A stretch of 33,671 nucleotides of DNA from Candidatus Gastranaerophilales bacterium. GTDB lineage: Bacteria; Cyanobacteriota; Vampirovibrionia; Gastranaerophilales; Gastranaerophilaceae. Shown one piece after another: positions 6,396 through 14,597 of this stretch; the stretch's first letter is position 1, and each line of letters starts with the position of its first letter. The position numbers and the translations under genes are program-made. The notes below the pieces were generated by a model. That model did not search any database. It saw only the letters and a program-made list of their open reading frames with translations, and was not told the DNA's origin. The stretch is from positions 1 to 33,671 of the forward strand of contig CALUSF010000006.1 of NCBI GenBank assembly GCA_944323325.1, read 5' to 3'.

Positions 6396-7010
6396 ATGAT
6401 TAGAAAAACAGTCTTAACAGCTATTGCATTGCTAACATTGCTGTGCGTTAGGGCTCAAGCGGCACCTACGCCGGAGCATGTAATTAAAGAAACCATCGTA
6501 AAACATTCACTGGAAATGGATGTTGATCCAGCACTTGCATTAAGCATAGCAAAAAAAGAGTCAGGATTTAAACACGAATTAAAAAGCCCTTACGGAGCGG
6601 TGGGAGTTTTTCAGCTGCTTCCGTCAACTGCCAAAAAACTCGGTTTTAATCCGTATTACCTAAGTGAAAATATTAAAGCCGGACTTACTTATTACAAGAT
6701 GATGTATCAAATGTTCGGTTCTACGGAGCTGGCGCTTGCAGCGTACAATGCGGGGCCGGGAAATGTAAAGAAATTCGGAGGCACGATTCCTCCATACAGT
6801 GAAACAAAACGTTTTGTCAACCAGATTATGCTGGAATATAACAGACAAAAGGTTGATCCGGATCCGGCAATAGTAAAAGTAAAACAGGCAAAAGCAGCCA
6901 TGCCGGAAAAAGCAACGGAAGCCGCAAATACTCCAATGCCGATAGAGCTGCCTAATTTGAAAGAGATACCGGAAGTTAAACATTCGGATCCTGTAATGGA
7001 AATATTATAA
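6396..7010 (+). CDS. Secreted lytic transglycosylase (SLT domain, Slt70/MltE type)
   Basis: 204 residues. Residues 1-22 are a Sec signal peptide (M-I-R-K-T start, cleavage after A-Q-A). Residues about 35-145 are a GH23 SLT domain: the catalytic glutamate is in K-K-E-S-G-F (about residue 54), followed by S-P-Y-G-A-V-G-V-F-Q-L-L-P-S-T-A and the L-A-A-Y-N-A-G-P-G-N-V motif that lines the active site. The C-terminal 55 residues are a Pro/Ala/Glu-rich tail with no recognised domain. Such enzymes cleave the MurNAc-GlcNAc bond of peptidoglycan, leaving 1,6-anhydro ends, in the periplasm. The start is supported by AAGAGGAT 6-7 nt upstream. The long leader suggests riboregulation. The gene ends at a strong terminator. 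Confidence 0.92.
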   Translation: MIRKTVLTAIALLTLLCVRAQAAPTPEHVIKETIVKHSLEMDVDPALALSIAKKESGFKHELKSPYGAVGVFQLLPSTAKKLGFNPYYLSENIKAGLTYYKMMYQMFGSTELALAAYNAGPGNVKKFGGTIPPYSETKRFVNQIMLEYNRQKVDPDPAIVKVKQAKAAMPEKATEAANTPMPIELPNLKEIPEVKHSDPVMEIL

Positions 7011-7015
7011 ATATT

Positions 7016-7047
7016 AAAAAGCTCTCAATTTATTTGAGAGCTTTTTT
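7016..7047. terminator. Bidirectional rho-independent terminator
   Basis: GCTCTCAA (7021-7028) pairs perfectly with TTGAGAGC (7034-7041) across a 5-nt loop. There is an A run before and a T run after, so it stops both the transglycosylase and the convergent glucokinase. Confidence 0.88.
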
Positions 7048-7074
7048 AATATTTTAATTGTGGTTATTAACACC

Positions 7075-8019
7075 TTAGGATTTAATCAGCAAGCTTGCAC
7101 CTATAACACCGGCAGTATTGCCCAGCTGCGCGGGAACAACTTCAACTTCCCTCTGGATTGTCATAGCACGTTTTGCTATTGTTTCACGTATGGGATTAAG
7201 AAGAATATCGCCTGCATCGGCAACACCTCCTCCTATAATAATTTTCTCCGGATTCAAAAGATTCACAACACTTGTAAGCCCCATTCCAATATATTCACCC
7301 ATAATTCTAAAAATTTGTCTTGCAACGGGATCACCTTCTTTTGCCGCAACCGCAACTATATAAGGAGTTATGTCCGGATTAGCCAATTCTCTGTATTTTG
7401 TGGACTTTCCGCCTCTTATATATTCTTCCGCCATTGCTACAATACTCGGACCTGATGCATAAGCTTCAAGGCAACCCCTGTCTCCGCAGCCGCACAGGGG
7501 ACCTCCGTCCATGTTCAATTTTATATGACCGATTTCTCCTGCCGCATTATTAGCACCGCGTACGAGTTTACCGTTAATAACAAGCCCTGATCCAATACCG
7601 GTTCCGACCGTTATACATACAAGATTTTCACACCCTACACCGGCGCCGTAATTTAATTCTCCCAAGGTTGCAGTTCTGACATCATTATCAACTCTTGTTT
7701 GAATGCCAAATTCTTTTTCCATAATACTTGCTATAGGAATATCAACCCAGCCCGGAATATTCGGAGCCAGTCTCACCACGCCTTTTTTGCAATCTATCTG
7801 CCCAGGGAAACCAAACCCGATAGCTTCAATATCAGAAGCTTTAAGTTTTGTTTCTTTTAATAAATCACTTATTGCTTCTTTCATACTGTTTATAGTATAT
7901 TCATATCCCATCTCCGCACGCGTGGGAATGGAATTTGAATAAATAATTTTTCCTTTATCGCTTACAAGCGCAATTTTGACATTGGTTCCGCCAACATCAA
8001 CACCGATTCTTTGTGCCAT
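7075..8019 (-). CDS. glk: ROK-family glucokinase
   Basis: 314 residues, the normal length of a bacterial ROK glucokinase, which phosphorylates glucose to glucose 6-phosphate with ATP in the cytoplasm. The N-terminal I-G-V-D-V-G-G-T-N-V-K is the phosphate-1 ATP-binding motif. Mid-protein there is V-G-T-G-I-G-S-G, E-I-G-H (the ROK metal-binding histidine) and the ROK signature C-G-C-G-D-R-G-C-L-E-A-Y with three cysteines that bind zinc. The C-terminus has I-I-I-G-G-G-V. There is no N-terminal DNA-binding domain, so it is a kinase and not a ROK repressor. The start has AAGGAG well spaced. Glucose is the likely substrate; N-acetylmannosamine or another hexose cannot be excluded. It is divergent from bioG. 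Confidence 0.88.
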   Translation of the reverse strand: MAQRIGVDVGGTNVKIALVSDKGKIIYSNSIPTRAEMGYEYTINSMKEAISDLLKETKLKASDIEAIGFGFPGQIDCKKGVVRLAPNIPGWVDIPIASIMEKEFGIQTRVDNDVRTATLGELNYGAGVGCENLVCITVGTGIGSGLVINGKLVRGANNAAGEIGHIKLNMDGGPLCGCGDRGCLEAYASGPSIVAMAEEYIRGGKSTKYRELANPDITPYIVAVAAKEGDPVARQIFRIMGEYIGMGLTSVVNLLNPEKIIIGGGVADAGDILLNPIRETIAKRAMTIQREVEVVPAQLGNTAGVIGASLLIKS

Positions 8020-8092
8020 TTATATATCTCCTTCCTAACTAAATAATAAATATAATTTACCATAAAGACAGGTTTTATGCTAGAATTAGGGT

Positions 8093-8689
8093 ATGAAATA
8101 TAAATGGCTAAATAAAGAAAATAACAATAAACTTATTATTTTTTTTAACGGCTGGGGAATGGATGAAAGTATTGTCAAACACTTAGAATTCGGCTGTTAT
8201 GATGTAATTATGTTTTATGATTACAATGATTTGAATATTGATTTGAATATAATCAGCGGTTACGATACCAAATACCTTACGGCATGGTCTATGGGAGTAA
8301 TGATAGCAAGCAAGTTTAATATTGAGTATGCATCTAAAACCGCAATCAACGGAACTTTAAAGCCGATTGATGATAAATACGGAATTCTGCCCAAAATATA
8401 CGATTTAACAATCAAGAGGCTTAATGTTAATAAATTTATGAAGCAGATGTTTGAACAAGATGAAAATATACCCGAAATAAATCGTAATTATGAAAATCAA
8501 AGAAAAGAGCTTAAAGCCATCAAAACATATTCGGCAAATCTTGATTTTAAGTATAACAAAGTTATTATAAGCAGCAATGATAAAATTATACCGACATCTG
8601 CTCAGGTTCGTTTTTGGAATATAACCCCGAATATAGAAGCCGGACATTGTCCGTTTTACCACTATAAAACTTGGGGTGAATTATTATGA
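8093..8689 (+). CDS. bioG: BioG-like (DUF452) pimeloyl-ACP methyl ester esterase
   Basis: 198 residues with the DUF452/BioG pattern: an early F-F-N-G-W-G-M-D-E (oxyanion loop, about residues 17-25), the nucleophile elbow T-A-W-S-M-G-V-M (serine near residue 66), S-S-N-D-K-I-I-P (acid) and a C-terminal A-G-H-C-P-F histidine. BioG frees pimeloyl-ACP by removing the methyl group that BioC added, ending the BioC-dependent route to the biotin pimelate moiety. The next gene is bioC and overlaps by ATGA (8686-8689), which strongly supports the call. No bioF, bioA, bioD or bioB is in the window. There is no proper Shine-Dalgarno; an extended -10 TGCTAGAAT (8078-8086) ends 6 nt before ATG, suggesting a leaderless transcript. 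Confidence 0.85.
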   Translation: MKYKWLNKENNNKLIIFFNGWGMDESIVKHLEFGCYDVIMFYDYNDLNIDLNIISGYDTKYLTAWSMGVMIASKFNIEYASKTAINGTLKPIDDKYGILPKIYDLTIKRLNVNKFMKQMFEQDENIPEINRNYENQRKELKAIKTYSANLDFKYNKVIISSNDKIIPTSAQVRFWNITPNIEAGHCPFYHYKTWGELL

Positions 8690-9414
8690 CAAACAAAACA
8701 CTGCTTGCCAAACGTTTTGCCAAAAGTCTTGAAACTTATAATGACAATGCAAAAGTCCAAAGAATTATGGCAAATAAATTGTTAACATACCTTGATTGCA
8801 GCAAATATAATAAAATACTAGAAATTGGCTGCGGAACAGGTTTGTTGACGGAACTTTGTGTAAATAAACTCAAATTTCAAAAGTATACGGCAAATGATAT
8901 TGTACCAGAGTGTAAAAATTACATAACCCAAATATTACCCCAAACAGAATTCCTTGCCGGTGATATTGAAGAATGCATTAACAAACTTGACGAGAATTAT
9001 GACTTAATAATTTCAAATGCCGCTTTTCAGTGGCTGAATAAATTTTACCCAACCGTCAAACTACTAGTATCAAAGTTAACCACTAACGGCATCCTGCTAT
9101 TTTCAACGTTCGGGGATAGGAACTTCAAAGAAATATTTCAAATTACACATAAAAAGCTGCCTTACTATTCTAAAGATACTCTTTGCAATATATTGTCAGA
9201 ATTTAAACCTATAATAGAAGAAGAAACATGCGTATTAAATTTTCAAACAGCGCATGACATTTTAAAACATTTAAAACTAACCGGAGTTAATGCAATCGAA
9301 CCGGTATCATGGACAAAATCCGACATTGTCAAATTCGAAAAAGAATATCAAAAGACCTGTCCGACAGCACCCACACTGACTTACAACCCGATATATATAA
9401 AAATTTATAAGTAA
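8686..9414 (+). CDS. bioC: BioC, malonyl-ACP O-methyltransferase
   Basis: 242 residues, a class I SAM-dependent methyltransferase. The N-terminus reads A-K-R-F-A-K-S-L-E-T-Y-N-D-N-A, close to the R-F-x-x-x-(A/S)-x-x-Y-(D/N)-x-x-A opening typical of BioC. Motif I is L-E-I-G-C-G-T-G-L-L (about residues 45-54); then D-L-I-I-S-N-A-A-F-Q-W-L-N, the motif that separates BioC from other methyltransferases, and G-I-L-L-F-S-T-F-G. It methylates malonyl-ACP so that fatty-acid synthase can extend it to pimeloyl-ACP methyl ester. It is translationally coupled to bioG by a 4-nt ATGA overlap. The two genes form a minimal pimeloyl module at an isolated site. Confidence 0.9.
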   Translation: MTNKTLLAKRFAKSLETYNDNAKVQRIMANKLLTYLDCSKYNKILEIGCGTGLLTELCVNKLKFQKYTANDIVPECKNYITQILPQTEFLAGDIEECINKLDENYDLIISNAAFQWLNKFYPTVKLLVSKLTTNGILLFSTFGDRNFKEIFQITHKKLPYYSKDTLCNILSEFKPIIEEETCVLNFQTAHDILKHLKLTGVNAIEPVSWTKSDIVKFEKEYQKTCPTAPTLTYNPIYIKIYK

Positions 9415-9496
9415 AATAAATAGGACAAGCGGTTAATATCCTGTTTGAAAAATTTATTATAGAATACTAACAACAAGTAATAAATATTGAGGATAT

Positions 9497-10618
9497 ATGG
9501 AAACTGCGCATACTAATGCGATTCTGAAATCTAAGGAACGCTTTTTTATCAACCAACCGCAAGTAGAGGCTTTACTGGCAAGTATACCGAAACTTATATA
9601 CATGAAAGATACAAACGGAAATTTTGTAACAGGTACAAGACACGCAAAAATATTTGTCAAACAGGGTAAAGATGTTTTAAATAACGTCTTGTTAGACATT
9701 GACAAAATGAAAGCAACAAATACAGCAGAAGACAAATTTGTTATTGAAAATAATAAGACAATAACAAGCGAACGGGAAATTGTTGATATAAACGGTTTAC
9801 CGCATTGCTATACAGTTTATAAAGCTCCAGTTAATAATTTTAATCACGAAGTTATAGGAATTGTTGTTATGGTTACAAACATTGATAAATCAAAATTATT
9901 AGAAACTCAAAGAGAAACTTTTGTTGCATCATTAGGACATGACTTAAAAAATCCGACCATTGCACAGATAAGAGCTATTGAACTCCTGCTGAAAGGAGAG
10001 TTCGGCGCGGTTCCCGAAGATCAAAAGGAAATTCTTGAGATGGTTTTGGATTCTTGCAGATATATGAACGGCATGCTGGCATCTTTACTCGCAACTTACA
10101 GAAACGAAAACGGTATTGTAAGATTAAATTCCGATAAATTTTCTTTAATAGATTTAGTTTCGGAATGCATCGGAGAAATGATATACGTAGCTAAAGATAA
10201 AGACGTAAAAATTGCAATCAATAATGAGTGCAAAAATCCGATAATCTTTGCGGATAAAGTTCAAATAAAAAGAGTTGTAATGAATTTACTCTCAAACGGA
10301 ATAAAATATGCATACCCAAAATCTACCATCAAAGTATCCGTATATAATGAAGGGAATTATACATGTTTTAAATTCGAAAACAACAGTCCTTATATTCCGC
10401 CAGAAAAACAGGATGCAATATTTGCACAATACGTTTCTTTTGCGGAATCGCATAAAGAACTCGGAATCGGACTCGGACTTTACGCTTCACAAAAAATTGT
10501 TGAATCACACGACGGTAAAATTTTTGTAGAAAGTTTTAAAGACGAAAGAAATATATTCGGATTTAAGATTCCAAATAAAGTGAAGGATAAAACCAAACCC
10601 AGAACAGTTACGTTTTAG
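9497..10618 (+). CDS. Soluble PAS-domain sensor histidine kinase
   Basis: 373 residues without a membrane segment, so a cytoplasmic sensor. Residues about 20-135 form a PAS-like domain (A-S-I-P-K-L-I-Y-M-K-D-T-N-G-N-F-V, then a C-terminal strand I-G-I-V-V-M-V-T-N-I-D). The HisKA region follows, with the phospho-accepting His148 in L-G-H-D-L-K-N-P. The ATPase domain has an N box (N-L-L-S-N-G-I-K-Y-A) and a G2-like G-I-G-L-G-L-Y-A-S-Q-K-I-V box. The D-x-G-x-G (G1) box is replaced by E-N-N-S-P-Y-I, an odd change at the adenine-contacting aspartate. No response regulator is adjacent; the NarL-type regulator at 23324 is 13 kb away. GAGGATAT precedes the ATG. Its stop is 1 nt from the end of the convergent phosphomutase. 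Confidence 0.85.
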   Translation: METAHTNAILKSKERFFINQPQVEALLASIPKLIYMKDTNGNFVTGTRHAKIFVKQGKDVLNNVLLDIDKMKATNTAEDKFVIENNKTITSEREIVDINGLPHCYTVYKAPVNNFNHEVIGIVVMVTNIDKSKLLETQRETFVASLGHDLKNPTIAQIRAIELLLKGEFGAVPEDQKEILEMVLDSCRYMNGMLASLLATYRNENGIVRLNSDKFSLIDLVSECIGEMIYVAKDKDVKIAINNECKNPIIFADKVQIKRVVMNLLSNGIKYAYPKSTIKVSVYNEGNYTCFKFENNSPYIPPEKQDAIFAQYVSFAESHKELGIGLGLYASQKIVESHDGKIFVESFKDERNIFGFKIPNKVKDKTKPRTVTF

Positions 10619-10619
10619 C

Positions 10620-12098
10620 CTACTCTTTTGCTGATGTGAATTCTTTGATAATTTCCAGCAATTTATTAACCATTAAATCTTCGTATTTTTCGGCATTTTC
10701 TTTACTGTCTGCTTCAAATCTCAAAGTAAATACCGGTTCTGTATTGCTTTGTCTGATAAGCGCAAACCCCTTTTCAAAAACTATTCTCATACCGTCAAGC
10801 GTAATAATATCTTTAATTTTTGTTCCGAAGAAATCGGGATTTTCTGCGATTACCTTTTGGAATTCCTCAAGGGTTTGTGCTTTTAAAGAATTAGGACACG
10901 GAAGCCTTACCTCTGACGAGCAGTACATCGATTCAAAAGGTTTCAGTATATCACTGATTTTGAAATTCGGATTTTCTTTTTTCTTTTTGGCAACAATTTC
11001 AATAATTCTGCATCCGGCATAAATAGCATCATCAAATCCGTAATACTTATCTTTAAAGAAAGTATGCCCGCTCATTTCTCCGGCAAGAACCGCCCCCGTT
11101 TCTCTCATTTTCGATTTTATATAACCGTGTCCTGTTTTACACATCACAGCGACTCCGCCCTGTGCGTTAATTGTATCATACAGCACCTGAGAGCACTTTA
11201 CTTCAGATACGATTACGGGTTTAATACCCTTTGCGTTATACTCTTTTATAACATCTTCAGCATATATAAGTAACAGCTTATCTCCTGTCATGGAGTTTCC
11301 GTCTGAATCTATAACTCCGATTCTGTCACTGTCTCCGTCAAACGCAATTCCCAAATCCGCTTTATTGGCAACAACAGCCTTTTTAATATCTCTTAAAGTC
11401 TTTTCATCGCTGGGATTAGGATGATGGTGCGGGAAACGCCCGTCAGGCATTGAATAAAGTTCTACAACCTCGCATCCCAAGGCTCTGTACAATTTCGGCG
11501 CAACAACACCGCCGGTCGCATTTGCACTGTCTACAACAACTTTAATACCTTCTCCGACGCGCCCGAAACGTTTTTTCATATCTTCAATATAATCAGGAAT
11601 TAAATCGTACTCATTTAATATTCCAAACGGAACGGGAGGAATTCCGAGCTTGTATTCTTCCATTGTCAAATCTCTGACAATTTTAATCTGCTCCTCGTTC
11701 AGTGATTGCTTTGCATAAGTCATCTTTAAACCGTTATACTGGCTCGGATTGTGACTTGCCGTAATAATCATTGCACCCGTAACAGGCATATATTTTGTAA
11801 TATAAGGCGGAAGCCCGACAACTTCGGAATAATATCCCAAAGGAGTGGGAGCAAGCCCCATATCAACGACATTTGCGCCGCAAGAACGAACCCCTTCTAT
11901 CAGAGATTTAGAAAGCGAAGGAGAATGCAGGCGCGCATCGCGGCACACACTAATCCAAATTTCTGATGGAAGTTTTCTTGTTTCTTTTGCCAAAAATTGA
12001 ACATATCCGCGTCCTGTATAATAAAACAGTTCTTCTGTTATATCATCGCCGTAAATTCCTCTGATATCGTTTTTTCCGAAAGCTGATTCTTTTAACAT
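10620..12098 (-). CDS. Phosphomannomutase/phosphoglucomutase (AlgC/ManB type)
   Basis: 492 residues, alpha-D-phosphohexomutase superfamily, four domains. The early N-D-I-R-G-I-Y-G-D motif matches the bacterial PMM/PGM subgroup. The active-site serine loop is T-A-S-H-N-P-S-Q-Y-N-G (about residues 112-122), the magnesium loop is D-G-D-S-D-R-I-G (about 253-260), the sugar-specificity loop is G-E-M-S-G-H and the C-terminal phosphate-binding loop is R-Q-S-N-T-E-P. G-E-M-S-G-H is the form found in enzymes using both mannose and glucose phosphates, so the product could feed GDP-mannose, glycogen or LPS sugars. The start has AGGAGG 5 nt before ATG. It diverges from the ABC permease; the gap is only 30 bp, so their promoters overlap. 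Confidence 0.9.
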   Translation of the reverse strand: MLKESAFGKNDIRGIYGDDITEELFYYTGRGYVQFLAKETRKLPSEIWISVCRDARLHSPSLSKSLIEGVRSCGANVVDMGLAPTPLGYYSEVVGLPPYITKYMPVTGAMIITASHNPSQYNGLKMTYAKQSLNEEQIKIVRDLTMEEYKLGIPPVPFGILNEYDLIPDYIEDMKKRFGRVGEGIKVVVDSANATGGVVAPKLYRALGCEVVELYSMPDGRFPHHHPNPSDEKTLRDIKKAVVANKADLGIAFDGDSDRIGVIDSDGNSMTGDKLLLIYAEDVIKEYNAKGIKPVIVSEVKCSQVLYDTINAQGGVAVMCKTGHGYIKSKMRETGAVLAGEMSGHTFFKDKYYGFDDAIYAGCRIIEIVAKKKKENPNFKISDILKPFESMYCSSEVRLPCPNSLKAQTLEEFQKVIAENPDFFGTKIKDIITLDGMRIVFEKGFALIRQSNTEPVFTLRFEADSKENAEKYEDLMVNKLLEIIKEFTSAKE

Positions 12099-12128
12099 AA
12101 CTCCTCCTGCTTATAGTAAAATAATAGC

Positions 12129-12962
12129 ATGAATAAATCAAAAAATGGACTGCTTTTTGTTCTTCCGGCCGTTGTCGGGACATTTATTTTCATTTTGATT
12201 CCGATATTCTGCTCTTTTGCGCTGAGTTTTACGGATTGGGATTTGCTTAACGAAATAAAATTTGCAGGATTAAATAATTATAAAGCGGTATTTTGCGAAA
12301 AAGAGTTTTTACAGATTCTTGCAAATACAGTTGTTTACGCAGTCTCAACTACATTTTTTGCGGTTATTATACCTCTTTTTATTGCATCCGTAATCAACAC
12401 GAAAATTCGCGGTGCCGAAATTTTTAAAACCGTGTATTTTTTGCCTTTTATTACCCCCGCTGTTGTTATAGCAATTGTGTGGTGCTGGATTTTTGATCCC
12501 AATATAGGTTTAGTAAATAATCTTTTGAAAACACATTACACCTGGCTTTTTGATACCGGACTTGCAATGCCTGTTTTAATTTTTGTATCAGTCTGGAAAC
12601 TTATAGGTTACAATACACTTTTATTTTTAACCGGGTTTGCTTCAATTAATCCTAATCTTTATGAAGCCGCAAAAATTGACGGAGCCGGAAGCTTCCAAAC
12701 TTTTAAAGAAATAACCCTGCCGCTTTTAAAACCTACAACGTATTTTGTGGTTCTTGTAACCGCAATATCGTCATTTCAGGTATTTGACTTAATTTATGTT
12801 ATGACCTCCGGCGGTCCGGATGACGCGACGAATGTTCTTGTATATTCCGTCTACAAATACGCCTTTGAATATTTTGATATAGGAAAGTCCTGTGCACTTG
12901 CTTATATTTTATTTGTAATAATTTTTATTCTTGCACTTTTACAGAGAAAGTTATCTAAATAA
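12129..12962 (+). CDS. Sugar ABC transporter permease (MalF/UgpA type), without partners
   Basis: 277 residues with about six membrane segments; the first is residues 7-30. The inner-membrane permease signature (EAA loop) reads E-A-A-K-I-D-G-A-G-S-F-Q-T-F-K-E-I-T-L-P-L near residues 178-198, as in the carbohydrate-uptake (CUT1) family. Permeases of this type normally act with a second permease, a substrate-binding protein and an ATPase. None is next to it: both flanking genes are on the opposite strand, so partners must be elsewhere. There is no Shine-Dalgarno; TAAAAT (12117-12122) ends exactly 6 nt before the ATG, suggesting a leaderless message. Substrate unknown. Confidence 0.88.
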   Translation: MNKSKNGLLFVLPAVVGTFIFILIPIFCSFALSFTDWDLLNEIKFAGLNNYKAVFCEKEFLQILANTVVYAVSTTFFAVIIPLFIASVINTKIRGAEIFKTVYFLPFITPAVVIAIVWCWIFDPNIGLVNNLLKTHYTWLFDTGLAMPVLIFVSVWKLIGYNTLLFLTGFASINPNLYEAAKIDGAGSFQTFKEITLPLLKPTTYFVVLVTAISSFQVFDLIYVMTSGGPDDATNVLVYSVYKYAFEYFDIGKSCALAYILFVIIFILALLQRKLSK

Positions 12963-12971
12963 TTCGGACTT

Positions 12972-13541
12972 TTAATTAATATTTTTACGTCCGTATTCAA
13001 ACGCAGATTCTCCTCTTTTTATAAGACCGTCACTGGACGATAATAATCTTTCTTTTTCATCAAAATTATAAGTTACGACGCCTTTATTTTTTGCAAAAAG
13101 AGGTGTATCAACTTCAATTTCTTTTACGAGTTTTCCGTTTTTGTAAAAATAGCCGCAAACTTCTTGTCCCAGCAAATTGTAATATAATTTTTCTTTCATT
13201 TGGCCTTTTTCAAAATTTACAACCTCTTTTTTTAAGCCAAAATGTTTTACATTGCGCTTTATTGTACCTGTATATAACTCACCGGTTTTAATTATTTTGG
13301 CAACACCGTCTTGTATACTTATCCCGTTTTTCTTAAGAACCTCCGCAAACTCTTTCTTAGCACCCTTTATCCCTGCAAACAGAGTAACTGCGGCTAACGT
13401 TCCATTTAATCCTATTGCATACAACAAATTGTTTTGGTTATTTTGCTTGTTTAAATCCATATTAGTGCCATTGCTAAAAGAAGGACAAAGCTTAACATTT
13501 GTTGATTGATGATAAAAAGTTTGAATACTACTTATATTCAT
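12972..13541 (-). CDS. Unrecognised protein with one membrane segment
   Basis: 189 residues, no family recognised. It begins M-N-I-S-S-I-Q-T, a style shared with the next gene upstream (M-I-S-S-V-S-S-I) and followed by N-V-K-L, a weak version of the N-V-N-F tag. One hydrophobic segment lies near residues 39-60 (L-L-Y-A-I-G-L-N-G-T-L-A-A-V-T-L-F-A-G-I). The C-terminal half has repeated short strands such as Y-Y-N-L-L-G-Q-E-V and Y-F-Y-K-N-G-K-L-V-K-E-I, which resembles YD-type or MORN-like 'text' repeats (F-x-x-x-G-x-L). The start has a purine-rich Shine-Dalgarno (AAGAGGCGG). It is 15 bp downstream of the HExxH gene and probably cotranscribed with it. Confidence 0.65.
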   Translation of the reverse strand: MNISSIQTFYHQSTNVKLCPSFSNGTNMDLNKQNNQNNLLYAIGLNGTLAAVTLFAGIKGAKKEFAEVLKKNGISIQDGVAKIIKTGELYTGTIKRNVKHFGLKKEVVNFEKGQMKEKLYYNLLGQEVCGYFYKNGKLVKEIEVDTPLFAKNKGVVTYNFDEKERLLSSSDGLIKRGESAFEYGRKNIN

Positions 13542-13556
13542 AAAACCGCCTCTTCT

Positions 13557-14516
13557 TTATAGTTTATTACCTAAGCTAAGTCTATTGCGTTTATCAAGTT
13601 TATGGGTTATATTACTAAATAAATTAGAAACCCCTGCTGCCATAGAACTTAATATTGCAGATTCAGATACTGACTCTTCCAGTTCTTTTATAGAACTTGG
13701 GACTGTTTGGGCATCAAGCTCCTTTAAATATCTATCAATTATCCTACCGGCTTCCTCAGCTTCTTCTACATCACCATTCCATACTTGTTGTGTGAAATAA
13801 TCTATGTAAGCTTGAGGCGAAGAGTATCTGTAATTCCATTTTTTTGAAAAAATATTTGCATAATCAAACTCTGAAGCCTCTCCCCAAAAAGTTCCACTAT
13901 CAGTTAATTTTTGAGTAATATCTTTTGAAATTCTTTCCGCCATAAACTCATTCATATTTTTGGCAGCGTATTTGCTTAACTTAAATTTTGTAATAAGCCT
14001 TCCTATTGATGTAGGTATTACTGTACTTCTTAGTTCATACAGGCTTGATGCATTTCCTTTTTTCTCTAAATTATGAAAATGTGCACTATGAGCCATTTCA
14101 TGAACAAATATATGTAATGGATTTATAGAAGAAAACCAATCTGGCAAGAAAAACAGATTCTTATGTTTCTTCATTTCATTGACTAATTTTTCTTTATTAG
14201 AAAAGCAATCCTTATCTTTATCAATTACGATTTCATCATAATAGCTACTGTAATATGCATATCCAAGCGGATCATTTGTAGACTTTACTGATATATTTCT
14301 GGGAAAGGACCAATAACCAAAGATTTTCTTATAAATATCAATAGTTTTTTCAACACATTCGGCAACAAAAGAATTATTACTAAATTCAGCATTTACAGCA
14401 TTCTTTGCAAGTCTTTTTTCTATATTATAAGCTTTTGGAGCTCGTATAATACTTGAAGTAAAATTGACATTATTACGACCCAAATTTTTATTAATACTTG
14501 ATACACTCGAAATCAT
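13557..14516 (-). CDS. Putative zincin metallopeptidase with N-terminal NVNF tag
   Basis: 319 residues, no named family recognised. It starts M-I-S-S-V-S-S-I-N-K-N and contains N-N-V-N-F-T-S near residue 18, the same kind of tag as I-N-F-K-G in the protein at 797. There is no signal peptide. The central H-E-M-A-H-S-A-H-F-H (about residues 136-145) is a HExxH zinc-binding motif in a hydrophobic helix context (H-I-F-V-H-E-M-A-H). About 50 residues later N-E-F-M-A-E supplies a glutamate that could be the third ligand, as in gluzincins. The C-terminus is helical and hydrophobic near the end. Peptidase activity is inference from the motif. AAAAGGAT lies upstream of the ATG. It probably heads a two-gene unit with the gene at 12972. 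Confidence 0.62.
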   Translation of the reverse strand: MISSVSSINKNLGRNNVNFTSSIIRAPKAYNIEKRLAKNAVNAEFSNNSFVAECVEKTIDIYKKIFGYWSFPRNISVKSTNDPLGYAYYSSYYDEIVIDKDKDCFSNKEKLVNEMKKHKNLFFLPDWFSSINPLHIFVHEMAHSAHFHNLEKKGNASSLYELRSTVIPTSIGRLITKFKLSKYAAKNMNEFMAERISKDITQKLTDSGTFWGEASEFDYANIFSKKWNYRYSSPQAYIDYFTQQVWNGDVEEAEEAGRIIDRYLKELDAQTVPSSIKELEESVSESAILSSMAAGVSNLFSNITHKLDKRNRLSLGNKL

Positions 14517-14597
14517 AATACTATCCTTTTGACAGTTATTATAAATAAAAAAAAACAGTATTTTACATATTTGTTACAAAAATTTTACATTTTAAAA

